Assembly: GCF_900497695.1 (NCBI RefSeq)
Contig: NZ_UIDD01000011.1
Location: 359,562-423,561, forward strand
Direction: 5' to 3'
Origin: Pseudomonas wadenswilerensis
GTDB lineage: Bacteria; Pseudomonadota; Gammaproteobacteria; Pseudomonadales; Pseudomonadaceae
DNA length: 64,000 bases
Shown: one piece after another, positions 1 through 7,634 of the stretch
Numbering within the stretch: position 1 is the stretch's first letter
Layout of the letters: each line of letters opens with the position of its first letter
Notes under the pieces: generated by a model
Seen by the model: the letters and a program-made list of their open reading frames with translations, nothing else
Told to the model about the DNA's origin: nothing
The model's database searches: none
Position numbers and translations under genes: made by a program

Positions 1-5
1 GAACA

Positions 6-464
6 TCAGACGCCGCAGGTGAGCGCCGATTGCCCTTGTTTACGGTCCTTGCCGCTGTTTTCGATGATCGACGCCGTCACCGCAACCTCATCGCCGCTGG
101 CCGACATGTCACCGTCTTCGGCCACCCGGTAGCCCAGCTTGCGAAACAGCGAACGCACCTGATCCGGCGGTGCATCAAAATAGATCCCGTGCCATTCATA
201 GCCGATGAATACACCAGTGACCTTGATGCCATGGAAGGGCTGATTGACCGGAGAGCTCACCTCCTCTTCCTGCGCTTCTACAGGCAGCGCCTGACGTTTG
301 GCGATAGCCTGATCGAAGTACGGCTCAAGCTTTGCGCCGAACTCGCATGTGGCGGGGTTGAACTGCACCAGGTCGTCGGCCGCCAGCACTTGGGTGCTGG
401 ACAGTCCGAGCAGCAAGGCGCCGGAGATGGATGAAGCAATACACGCGAAAAAACCACTGGCCAT
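6..464 (-). CDS. Small exported protein of unknown function
   Basis: A 152-residue protein that I do not recognise. The N-terminus (about residues 1-28) is a typical Sec signal peptide: a short head, a hydrophobic stretch ending LGLSSTQVLA, then ADDL as the likely mature start. The mature part is polar, with one Cys early and one near the C-terminus (LTCGV) and a segment containing YEWHGIYFDAPPDQV. It lies 75 bases downstream of the anti-sigma gene on the same strand, where a TonB-dependent receptor often sits in FecIR loci, but it has no receptor features. The start ATG is preceded by GAAGGCAGGG. It is probably periplasmic; the function is unknown. Confidence 0.7.
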   Translation of the reverse strand: MASGFFACIASSISGALLLGLSSTQVLAADDLVQFNPATCEFGAKLEPYFDQAIAKRQALPVEAQEEEVSSPVNQPFHGIKVTGVFIGYEWHGIYFDAPPDQVRSLFRKLGYRVAEDGDMSASGDEVAVTASIIENSGKDRKQGQSALTCGV

Positions 465-539
465 ATCCCTGCCTTCAGATCGTCGTCAAAACGCCAGTTT
501 CGTGGAAAACAGTGCTACCGACAATCGGCCATGCGGCAC

Positions 540-1610
540 TCAATAGATCAGGGTCAGCCCAGGCAGGTCGAGGCGGCTGGCCTTGAGCTCGTCGGTCAGC
601 ATGCCCAGCGCGGCATCAAGGTTGTCCAGGCGAAACATGCCGCTGACTTCACGCCGGGCCAGGGCCTGGTCGGTGATCAGCACGTGCCCGCCACGATAGC
701 GATTGAGTTGCGCGGCAACCTCGCCCAGCGGCTCGCGCTCGAACACCAGCACACCACGCTGCCAGGCGGTAGCGCGACGTACATCGTGCTCGGGCCATGG
801 ACGAATACCGTGGGTCGTGTCGTAGCGCAGGCTCTGACCTTCCTTGAGCACCTGCTCGGCGCTGCCCGCTTGCGGGGTGGCCTGCAAGGTGACTGCAACA
901 CTGTGTTCGAGCATGCCGACCCAAGTGCCGCCATCAGGCTCGGGGCCCACCACGAAACGCGTGCCCAGGGCACGGCTGCTGCCCCCTGCCCGCTCGACCA
1001 CGAACGGCCGTTGCTCATTGCCGGAGACCGGCGCAACGGTAAACACCGCCTCACCGGCCAACAGGCGTACACGACGTTCGCTGTCGCTATAGACCAGTTC
1101 GATGCCACTGTGACTGTCGAGGTCGACTTTACTGCCATCGGGCAAGGACACCTGGCGAACCTCACCTTTGGCCGTGGCGTAGTCAGCGCGCAATGCCAGT
1201 GAAAGGCTGGGCGCCTGCTCCACCCCCACCACCGCCAGCACCAGCAGCGCCGCCGTACTCAACGCCCAGCGCAGGCGTGAACGGCGTCGGCGCCCGGCCA
1301 GTGGACGAGCCACCGCAGGGAGCGCGATTGATACAGGCTGGTCCATACGCCCAAGACGGCCGAGGTCGGCCCAAGTCGCCTGGGCAAAATCCAACGCCTG
1401 CGCATGGCGCGGATCACTGGCCAACCACCGCGCCAGCGCCTGCTCCTGCTCGGGGTTCAACGGGCCGGCGCTGCGCAGCACCGCCCACTCGGCGGCCTGC
1501 TCGCGAATGGCTTGCTCTGGCGAGTTCTGGCTGGTCACACGGTTCTCTCGAATTCTGGTTATGTGAGTGCTGACGTCTGAAGGCGCATTTCCCAGTAAAC
1601 CGTTCGTCAT
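540..1610 (-). CDS. FecR-family anti-sigma factor
   Basis: Predicted inner-membrane anti-sigma regulator of the ECF sigma factor encoded just upstream. The N-terminal cytoplasmic part has the FecR/DUF4880 pattern (EQAAEWAVLRSAG, then LARWLASDPRHAQAL). A single hydrophobic helix follows an Arg-rich RRRRSRLR stretch, and the periplasmic FecR domain contains QVSLPDGSKVDLDSHSGIEL. In FecR systems the periplasmic part senses a TonB-dependent receptor carrying its siderophore. The chosen ATG overlaps the sigma-factor stop (ATGA) and has AGGAA in front. A GTG at 1538 with GAGAGAA upstream would give 332 residues starting directly at the conserved domain, and is a real alternative. No receptor gene is visible to the left before the window ends. 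Confidence 0.85.
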   Translation of the reverse strand: MTNGLLGNAPSDVSTHITRIRENRVTSQNSPEQAIREQAAEWAVLRSAGPLNPEQEQALARWLASDPRHAQALDFAQATWADLGRLGRMDQPVSIALPAVARPLAGRRRRSRLRWALSTAALLVLAVVGVEQAPSLSLALRADYATAKGEVRQVSLPDGSKVDLDSHSGIELVYSDSERRVRLLAGEAVFTVAPVSGNEQRPFVVERAGGSSRALGTRFVVGPEPDGGTWVGMLEHSVAVTLQATPQAGSAEQVLKEGQSLRYDTTHGIRPWPEHDVRRATAWQRGVLVFEREPLGEVAAQLNRYRGGHVLITDQALARREVSGMFRLDNLDAALGMLTDELKASRLDLPGLTLIY

Positions 1611-2110
1611 CCTGGTTCCTGCAGACACTGCATCACATAGGCCAGGGCCTTGGCCAGATGCTTCTGTACCGAGCTGTCGGAAATATCCAGCGCCCGCGCC
1701 ACCTCGGCGTGGGTCATGCCCTCAAGCCGATTCAGACGGAACACTTCCTGGGTACGTGGCGGCAAGTCGGCCAGTGCCCTGCGCAAGCGGCGCATGTGCT
1801 GTTCGGTGGCGGCGTTTTCGTCCAGGCCGGGGCTGTCTTCGACGATGGACTCCAGTGCTTCATGGGGCACCGAATCGGTCTTGCGCCGTTGCTGCTGGCG
1901 CACGTGATCGATCATCAGGTTGTGCGCAGTGCGATAGAGGTAGGCCGGGGTGTTGTCGATCCGTTCACGGCCCTGTTGCTCGGCCAGGCGCAGGAAGCTT
2001 TCCTGTACCAGGTCGGCGGCCAGTTGCGGGTCGCGCACCTTGCGCGTCAGCAACCCCTGCAAGGTTTTCGCGTGCTTGAGGAACAGCCGCTTCAAGTCGG
2101 ACTCCGCCAC
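1607..2110 (-). CDS. FecI-like ECF sigma factor
   Basis: A 167-residue extracytoplasmic-function sigma factor. Region 2 is seen at DPQLAADLVQESFLRL and YRTAHNLMIDHVRQQ. Region 4 is seen at LPPRTQEVFRLNRLEGMTHA followed by EVARALDISDSSVQKHLAKAL. The size and motifs fit the FecI iron-starvation group, and the partner anti-sigma gene overlaps its stop codon, so the two are translationally coupled. The start is GTG with AGGGAG six bases upstream. A candidate Fur box sits 45-63 bases upstream, which predicts derepression when iron is low. The target would be a TonB-dependent siderophore receptor, not visible in this window. Confidence 0.9.
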   Translation of the reverse strand: MAESDLKRLFLKHAKTLQGLLTRKVRDPQLAADLVQESFLRLAEQQGRERIDNTPAYLYRTAHNLMIDHVRQQQRRKTDSVPHEALESIVEDSPGLDENAATEQHMRRLRRALADLPPRTQEVFRLNRLEGMTHAEVARALDISDSSVQKHLAKALAYVMQCLQEPG

Positions 2111-2154
2111 GCGAACTCCCTGTGGATGGCCGGAAAGAAGACGGCATGCTACTC

Positions 2155-2173
2155 GTTAGTGAGAATCAGTTGC
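2155..2173 (-). promoter_or_regulatory. Candidate Fur box upstream of the ECF sigma gene
   Basis: The 19 bases GTTAGTGAGAATCAGTTGC match 13 of 19 positions of the classical Fur consensus. The site lies 45-63 bases upstream of the GTG start of the FecI-like gene, where iron-regulated sigma genes normally carry one. Confidence 0.5.
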
Positions 2174-2182
2174 AACTTCAAC

Positions 2183-2205
2183 CCGGCAAGCCTTGCACTT
2201 GCCGG
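2183..2205 (-). terminator. Probable terminator after radA
   Basis: CCGGCAAG (2183-2190) pairs with CTTGCCGG (2198-2205) around a 7-base loop, just past the radA stop. There is no long U-tract, so this is a hairpin with modest terminator quality. It separates radA from the Fur-box promoter of the sigma gene. Confidence 0.5.
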
Positions 2206-2215
2206 GGCTTTCAGG

Positions 2216-3583
2216 TCACTCGAACAACGCATCCAGCGCCTGCTCAAGACGGGTCACGGCAATCACCTGCAACCCGGGTGGCGCCTCTTTCGGCGCATTG
2301 CCCTTGGGCACGATGGCACGCTTGAAGCCATGCTTGGCCGCTTCCTTCAAGCGCTCCTGGCCGCTGGGCACAGGCCGCACCTCACCGGACAGACCGACCT
2401 CGCCGAACACCAGCAGGCCGTTGTCCAGCGGACGGTTGCGCAGGCTGGACATGATCGCTGCCATCAACGCCAGGTCGGAGGCCGTCTCCAGCACCTTGAC
2501 CCCGCCGACCACGTTGAGGAACACATCCTGGTCATGGGTAGGGATGCCGCCGTGGCGATGCAGCACCGCCAGCAGCATCGCCAGGCGGTTCTGGTCCAGG
2601 CCCAGGGTGACGCGCCGCGGGTTGGACAGGTGGCTGTCGTCGACCAGCGCCTGGACTTCGACCAGCATGGGCCGGGTACCTTCCCAGGTGGCCATGACCA
2701 CACTGCCCGGCACTTCTTCCTGGGCACGCGTGAGAAAGATTGCAGAAGGATTGGAAACTTCCTTCAGACCGCGGTCGGTCATGCCGAACACACCCAGTTC
2801 GTTGACCGCGCCAAAACGGTTTTTCACTGCGCGCAGCAGGCGCAGGCGGCCGTCGGATTCACCTTCGAAATACAGCACGGTATCGACCATGTGCTCGAGC
2901 ACCCGCGGGCCGGCCAGCGCGCCTTCCTTGGTCACGTGACCAACCAGGAAAATCGCTGTGCCGCTCTGCTTGGCATAACGCACCAGCAAGGCTGCACTTT
3001 CACGCACCTGGGAAACACCGCCGGGGGCCGACTGCAACTGCTCGGTGAAGATGGTCTGGATCGAGTCGATGACCATCACCTTGGGCTTCTCGACCCGTGC
3101 CGTGGCGATGATGGTCTCGATGCAGGTTTCGGTCATCACCCGCAACTTGTCCTGGGGCAGGCCCAGGCGCCGGGCGCGCATGGCCACCTGTTGCTGGGAC
3201 TCTTCGCCAGTGACGTACAGCGCCGGCATGCGCGTGGCGATGTTGCACAAGGTCTGCAGGAGAATGGTCGACTTGCCGATACCCGGGTCGCCGCCGATCA
3301 GCACTACCGAGCCGTCGACCAGGCCGCCGCCGAGCACCCGGTCCAGCTCGGTGCTGGCGGTGGTGAAGCGCGGGATCTCCTCGACGCTGACTTCAGCCAG
3401 GGTCTTGATCTGTGCCTGCTGCCCGGCCCAGCCGGTGCGCCCGCTGGGGGCCGCAGCGGCACCGCTTTCCAGTACGGTCTCGACCAGGGTGTTCCAGGCC
3501 CCGCATTCACCGCATTGCCCGGCCCACTTCGGGAAGGTCGCGCCGCACTCGGTGCAGCCGTACATGCGCTTGGCCTTGGCCAT
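2216..3583 (-). CDS. radA: DNA repair protein RadA
   Basis: A 455-residue RecA-like ATPase that promotes branch migration during homologous recombination. The domains are in the expected order: a C4 zinc finger (Cys10, 13, 24, 27), the RecA-type core with Walker A GGDPGIGKST (about 97-106), the RadA-specific KNRFG motif (254-258), and a C-terminal Lon-like domain (about 290 to the end) ending QALDALFE. The length is normal for the family. It is divergent from mscL, with a spacer of 174 bases, and appears monocistronic. Confidence 0.97.
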   Translation of the reverse strand: MAKAKRMYGCTECGATFPKWAGQCGECGAWNTLVETVLESGAAAAPSGRTGWAGQQAQIKTLAEVSVEEIPRFTTASTELDRVLGGGLVDGSVVLIGGDPGIGKSTILLQTLCNIATRMPALYVTGEESQQQVAMRARRLGLPQDKLRVMTETCIETIIATARVEKPKVMVIDSIQTIFTEQLQSAPGGVSQVRESAALLVRYAKQSGTAIFLVGHVTKEGALAGPRVLEHMVDTVLYFEGESDGRLRLLRAVKNRFGAVNELGVFGMTDRGLKEVSNPSAIFLTRAQEEVPGSVVMATWEGTRPMLVEVQALVDDSHLSNPRRVTLGLDQNRLAMLLAVLHRHGGIPTHDQDVFLNVVGGVKVLETASDLALMAAIMSSLRNRPLDNGLLVFGEVGLSGEVRPVPSGQERLKEAAKHGFKRAIVPKGNAPKEAPPGLQVIAVTRLEQALDALFE

Positions 3584-3757
3584 GGGACGGTCCTCTGGAA
3601 AAAGGGACCATGATAGCCGACCTCGACCGCATGGGCGGCCACAGAAATCGACAAAACTATTCGGTATAACCGCAGTCTGTTGCAGCAGCGCGGGGCATGA
3701 AGTGGATAGCTGATTTACACTGCGTTTACCAACCTCATCTGTTACAAGGAATAAACC

Positions 3758-4183
3758 ATGGGCGTGCTCAGTGAATTCAAGGCCTTCGCGGTCAAAGGGA
3801 ATGTCGTCGATATGGCCGTCGGTATCATTATCGGCGCCGCCTTTGGCAAAATCGTTTCATCTTTTGTAGGTGACGTGATCATGCCGCCAATCGGCTTGCT
3901 GATCGGCGGTGTCGACTTCAGTGACCTGGCGGTAACCCTCAAGGCTGCCGAAGGCGACATACCGGCCGTGGTCCTGGCCTACGGCAAATTCATTCAGACC
4001 ATTCTCGACTTCATCATCGTTGCCTTCGCGATCTTCATGGGCATCAAGGTTATCAACCGCCTGAAACGCGAAGAAGCTGCGGCGCCAACCCTGCCGCCGG
4101 TACCGACCAAGGAAGAAGAGCTGCTCACCGAGATCCGCGACCTGCTCAAGTCGCAAAACCAGCAACCCAGAGATCCGGTATAA
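3758..4183 (+). CDS. mscL: Large-conductance mechanosensitive channel MscL
   Basis: A 141-residue inner-membrane channel that opens under high membrane tension to release solutes on osmotic downshock. The N-terminal MGVLSEFKAFAVKGNVVDMA and the pore helix with IIIGAAFGKIVSSFVGDVIMP are diagnostic. A second membrane helix (about 75-100) is followed by a charged cytoplasmic helix ending in EELLTEIRDLLKSQ. Upstream is AAGGAATAAACC, giving a good ribosome site. A strong bidirectional hairpin terminator follows directly, so it is a single-gene unit. Confidence 0.97.
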   Translation: MGVLSEFKAFAVKGNVVDMAVGIIIGAAFGKIVSSFVGDVIMPPIGLLIGGVDFSDLAVTLKAAEGDIPAVVLAYGKFIQTILDFIIVAFAIFMGIKVINRLKREEAAAPTLPPVPTKEEELLTEIRDLLKSQNQQPRDPV

Positions 4184-4212
4184 AAAAACGGCGCCTGCGG
4201 GCGCCGTTTTTC
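4184..4212. terminator. Bidirectional rho-independent terminator
   Basis: ACGGCGCC (4188-4195), loop TGCG, GGCGCCGT (4200-4207), flanked by a run of A on the left and TTTTCTT on the right. It can end both mscL (plus strand) and fpr (minus strand). Confidence 0.9.
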
Positions 4213-4219
4213 TTGCTGC

Positions 4220-4996
4220 TTACCAGTAGGTCTCGACAGCCACCTGCCCGGGGCGGCGGCTGAGGCTGAGGTTCATGTCGCGCTGTTTGAGCACCTTGCG
4301 GGTGTCGTCGATCATCTGCGGGTTGCCGCAGAGCATCACCCGTGAATGCTCCGGGGTCAGCGCCAGGCCCGCCGCGCGCTCCAGCTCGCCATTCTCGATC
4401 AGGGTGGTAATGCGCTGGTTCAGCGCACCAGGATGTTGTTCGCGGGTGACGATCGGGATGAACTGCAGCTTGCCGGCATGTTCGGCCAGGTAGTCGCGCT
4501 GCTCCAGGCCGGCGATCAGGTCCAGGTACGCCAGCTCGCGCGCTTCACGTACCGAATAGACCAGCTTGATCGACTCGAAGCGCTCCCACACCTCGAAGTC
4601 CTGGAGGATCGACAGGAACGGCGCAATGCCGGTGCCGGTCGCCAGCAGCCACAGGTCGCGGCCGTCGACAAAGCGGTCGAGGGTCAGGTAACCAAAGGCC
4701 TGGCGATCGATCAGCAGGCTGTCGCCTTCGCCCAGGCGGCTCAGCTCACTGGTGAATTCACCACCCGGCACCACGATGGAAAAGAAATCCAGATGCTCGT
4801 CGAACGGCGAGGACACCATCGAATAAGCGCGCCAGACCACGCTACCGTCAGCCTTGGTCACCCCCAGGCGGGCGAACTGGCCGGCACGAAAACGAAAGCC
4901 CTGGTCGCGGCTGGTGCGCAGGCTGAACAGGCTGGGGGTCAGCGGCTGGACGTCGAGCAGCGTCTGGCGGGTGAACTTTTCAGCACTGGCAGTCAT
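4220..4996 (-). CDS. fpr: Ferredoxin/flavodoxin-NADP+ reductase
   Basis: A 258-residue bacterial FNR that moves electrons between NADPH and ferredoxin or flavodoxin. The FAD-binding motif RAYSMVSSP lies around residue 55, the NADP-binding GTGIAPFLSIL around 120, and the C-terminus ends in aromatic residues (VETYW), as in subclass-I bacterial enzymes. Pseudomonads usually have two fpr genes; this copy sits beside mscL and ppoR, not beside finR, so it may be the second (FprB-like) form, which is an inference. It is convergent with mscL and shares its terminator. Confidence 0.93.
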   Translation of the reverse strand: MTASAEKFTRQTLLDVQPLTPSLFSLRTSRDQGFRFRAGQFARLGVTKADGSVVWRAYSMVSSPFDEHLDFFSIVVPGGEFTSELSRLGEGDSLLIDRQAFGYLTLDRFVDGRDLWLLATGTGIAPFLSILQDFEVWERFESIKLVYSVREARELAYLDLIAGLEQRDYLAEHAGKLQFIPIVTREQHPGALNQRITTLIENGELERAAGLALTPEHSRVMLCGNPQMIDDTRKVLKQRDMNLSLSRRPGQVAVETYW

Positions 4997-5341
4997 GACT
5001 TACTCCAAAAAACAGATAGCCCAGTGTCGCGCAAACGCCGCAAGATAAACACCGCAGGTTTGTAGTGGCATCGGCCTGTGTCGATCCAACCGGGAATCAG
5101 CCAGGATGGCGCACTCCGGCACGCTGCAACAACATTTCAACAGCCAGAGGCGAAAATAGAAGCAGTGCCTGGTAATAGCTCAATGATTTCACACTGATAT
5201 CAACCAAATAATAACGCGTCGCAACTTGAAACTAACTGCCACGCCTTAAAGAACCTGCCTATCGAAACGATCACATTTCTATAGCAAAAAAACCCAACAA
5301 AACCGTCGGACTTTTCCTACACTGCTCTCCACGTTTATCCG
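4997..5341. other. Intergenic region between fpr and ppoR
   Basis: About 345 bases that are richer in A+T than the flanking genes. They must hold the divergent promoters of fpr and ppoR. I see no clear sigma-70 pair or recognised operator apart from the palindrome beginning at 5342. Confidence 0.4.
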
Positions 5342-5360
5342 TTGTTGGATCCACCAACAA
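5342..5360 (+). promoter_or_regulatory. Perfect palindrome next to the ppoR ribosome site
   Basis: TTGTTGG-ATCCA-CCAACAA, with 7-base perfect arms and a 5-base spacer. It ends directly at the GAGA ribosome-binding stretch and 12 bases before the ppoR ATG. It could be a DNA operator or an RNA hairpin beside the ribosome site. Confidence 0.45.
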
Positions 5361-5372
5361 GAGACTGGCCCC

Positions 5373-6077
5373 ATGCCGCACTGGAAAGAACAGCAACTAG
5401 AGCAGTTGCTTGGCGAAACCGACGAAATACGGATGTTTGAGCTCGCGGTTTCCCTGGCCCAGCAACTGGACATGGAGTACCTGGCTTTCGGCATGCGTGT
5501 GCAGATAGCGACCCAGGCGCCTCAACTAAGAACCTTCAACAATTATCCCGATGCCTGGAACGACCACTACCAAAGCTGCAACTACCTGAACATCGACCCC
5601 ATCGTCACCCACTGCCATCGCTCGCTGATGCCGATCCTGTGGTGCGATGACCTGTTCCGAGAGACGCCTCAATTCTGGGAAGACGCCAAATCCCACGGTC
5701 TGCGCCATGGCTGGAGCCAGTCGGCACACGATATGCGTCACAACGAAAGCATGCTCAGCGTCGTCCGCAGCCAACAGCCAATCAGCCTCGAAGAACTCTA
5801 CGACAAGGCCGGCCAGACCATCTGGCTGTGCAACCTGCTGCACACGCTGATGATTGACCGGCAGCCGGGGCACGACACGCCGTCCTGCAATTTGTCCGCG
5901 CGGGAGACCGAAGTGCTGAAATGGTCTGCCGCCGGCAAGACCGCCGCCGATATCGCCTGCATCCTTTCGCTGTCGCAGAGCACGGTGAACTTTCACATCC
6001 GCAGCATCATCACTAAAACCAACGCGAGCAACAAAGCCGGCGCAATCGCCATTGCAGCGATGCGCGGCCTGATCTGA
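5373..6077 (+). CDS. ppoR: LuxR-family solo, AHL-binding regulator PpoR
   Basis: A 234-residue quorum-sensing-type regulator. The autoinducer-binding domain (about 20-165) keeps the TraR-type invariant residues: W62, Y66, D75, P76, W90 and the glycines of HGLRHG (109-113). The C-terminal GerE helix-turn-helix keeps E178, L182 and G188. No luxI-type synthase gene is present in the window, so this is a solo. PpoR is known in P. putida as an unpaired LuxR protein that binds acyl-homoserine lactones; the assignment rests on sequence features and the radA-mscL-fpr neighbourhood. Confidence 0.88.
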   Translation: MPHWKEQQLEQLLGETDEIRMFELAVSLAQQLDMEYLAFGMRVQIATQAPQLRTFNNYPDAWNDHYQSCNYLNIDPIVTHCHRSLMPILWCDDLFRETPQFWEDAKSHGLRHGWSQSAHDMRHNESMLSVVRSQQPISLEELYDKAGQTIWLCNLLHTLMIDRQPGHDTPSCNLSARETEVLKWSAAGKTAADIACILSLSQSTVNFHIRSIITKTNASNKAGAIAIAAMRGLI

Positions 6078-6171
6078 GGCAACAACCCCGCACTCTTTCA
6101 AAGCACGGTAGAATCACGGCCCTGTAGAGCGCGCCGCGCGCACGCACATCAATGCCCCAGAGCCTTACACC

Positions 6172-7296
6172 ATGCCCCTGCTGACCAGCCCCTTCGCCGA
6201 ACTCGACCTGCTTCGCCAGCCCGAGCAAGCCAACGACCCCCTGCAAGCCTTCGATGCTGCCGACGAGTATTTGCTGGAGCACATGGCCGAGCAGTCCCCT
6301 ACGGCAATTACCCGGGTGCTGGTGCTCAATGACAGTTTCGGTGCCCTGGCCATCAGCCTGGCACCGAATGTATCGGTGCTCAGCAGCGGCGATTCGCACC
6401 TGGCTCATCTGGCCCTGGAAAAGAACCTGGTACGCAACGGCCTGGCCTTCGACGCAGTGCCGTTCGTGGCGGCCAGCAGCCCCTGGCAAGGCCCGTTCGA
6501 CCGCGTGCTGGTACGCGTGCCGAAGACCCTGGCCTTGCTCGAAGAGCAGTTGATCCGCCTGCAGGGCCAGCTGGCGCCCGGCGCGCAAGTGGTTGCCGGG
6601 GCCATGATCAAGCACCTGCCACGGGCTGCCGGCGATCTGCTGGAGAAGTATATCGGCCCGGTGCAGGCATCGCTGGCGAAGAAAAAGGCCCGGTTGTTGA
6701 TTGCCACCTTCGAGCCGAAGTCGCCATTTGTCTCGCCCTACCCGACCCGCTATCAACTCGATGCGCCACGCCTTGAGCTGCTCAACCACGCCAACGTGTT
6801 TTGCCGCGAAGGCCTGGATATCGGCACCCGGGCGTTCCTGCCACACCTGCCCAAAGACCTCGGCGACGCCCGAGTCGCGGACCTGGGTTGCGGCAATGGT
6901 GTGCTGGCCATTGCCAGCGCCCTCGCCAACCCGCAGGCGCAGTACACCCTGGTCGACGAGTCGTACATGGCCGTGCAGTCGGCGCTGGAGAACTGGCAGG
7001 CCGCACTGGGCCAGCGGGAAGTCACTGTCCGCGCCGACGACGGCCTGGCCGGGCAAGCGCCGCAGTCGCTGGATGTGGTGCTGTGCAACCCGCCGTTCCA
7101 CCAGCAGCAGGTGGTCGGTGACTTCCTCGCCTGGCGGATGTTCCAGCAGGCTCGGGAGGCGCTGGTGGTCGGTGGCGCGCTGTATATCGTCGGCAACCGT
7201 CATCTGGGTTATCACAGCAAGCTGGCGCGGTTGTTCCGCGGGGTCGAACAGGTGGCGGCGACACCGAAGTTCGTGGTGCTCAAGGCGCGTAAATAA
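6172..7296 (+). CDS. rlmG: 23S rRNA (guanine-1835-N2)-methyltransferase RlmG
   Basis: A 374-residue two-domain SAM-dependent methyltransferase. The N-terminal half is a degenerate methyltransferase fold. The C-terminal catalytic half shows motif I VADLGCGNGVLAIA (about 233-246) and the N2-guanine methyltransferase motif NPPFHQQ (about 306-312). The segment KYIGPVQASLAKKKARLL is characteristic of RlmG/YgjO rather than RsmC, as is the length. It is followed by a REP pair and convergent with the cio operon. Confidence 0.9.
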   Translation: MPLLTSPFAELDLLRQPEQANDPLQAFDAADEYLLEHMAEQSPTAITRVLVLNDSFGALAISLAPNVSVLSSGDSHLAHLALEKNLVRNGLAFDAVPFVAASSPWQGPFDRVLVRVPKTLALLEEQLIRLQGQLAPGAQVVAGAMIKHLPRAAGDLLEKYIGPVQASLAKKKARLLIATFEPKSPFVSPYPTRYQLDAPRLELLNHANVFCREGLDIGTRAFLPHLPKDLGDARVADLGCGNGVLAIASALANPQAQYTLVDESYMAVQSALENWQAALGQREVTVRADDGLAGQAPQSLDVVLCNPPFHQQQVVGDFLAWRMFQQAREALVVGGALYIVGNRHLGYHSKLARLFRGVEQVAATPKFVVLKARK

Positions 7297-7315
7297 ACCA
7301 GCACTGCGTCGCCTG

Positions 7316-7387
7316 CATCGCTGGCAAGCCAGCTCCCACAATAGACCGGTGTCCACTGGCCATGTGGGAGCTGGCTTGCCAGCGATG
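7316..7387. repeat. REP pair (REPIN)
   Basis: Two inverted copies of a Pseudomonas REP unit, each containing GCTGGCaaGCCAGCTCCCAC or its reverse complement, around a spacer of about 25 bases. It lies between convergent genes. Confidence 0.85.
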
Positions 7388-7394
7388 AGGCCCT

Positions 7395-7428
7395 AAAAAA
7401 AACCCTCCGCAGCTGACGCTGCGAAGGG
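7395..7428 (-). terminator. Terminator of the cio operon
   Basis: On the minus strand a stem CCCT-CGCAGC with matching arm GCTGCG-AGGG (7403-7428) and a 4-base loop is followed by eight T. It lies about 40 bases past the last gene of the cio operon. Confidence 0.9.
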
Positions 7429-7466
7429 CTGTAAATCCGCCGCAAGGCGGGATGGGAAATAGCGTT

Positions 7467-7622
7467 TCAGTGCGTGCTCAGTCCGGCCGCACTCATGAAC
7501 AGGCGCATCAGCCAGGCAACAATCGCCAGGCTCACCACGCTGCCCACCCAGATCAGCGCCAACCAGCCCAGGCGCTGCCAGAGCGGTTTTTTCTCTTCGT
7601 CAATCGTGCCTTTGCCAGTCAT
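7467..7622 (-). CDS. DUF2474-type small membrane protein of the Cio oxidase
   Basis: A 51-residue protein starting MTGKGTIDEEKKPLWQRLGW, followed by one membrane helix (LALIWVGSVVSLAIVAWL) and a short tail ending LSTH. It lies 12 bases downstream of cioB. The ATG at 7622 is preceded by AGGGGAG at ideal distance; an ATG two codons earlier is too close to that site. Such small one-helix proteins follow cio/cyd genes and, like CydX, probably stabilise the oxidase complex. The association is known; the role is inferred. It is easily missed because it is short. Confidence 0.85.
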   Translation of the reverse strand: MTGKGTIDEEKKPLWQRLGWLALIWVGSVVSLAIVAWLMRLFMSAAGLSTH

Positions 7623-7634
7623 TGCCATGCTCCC

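Noticed and set aside
1658..3613. 651-codon open frame on the plus strand across radA
   Set aside because: It is antisense to radA, rich in His/Gln/Arg/Gly, with no recognisable domain; a high-G+C shadow frame.
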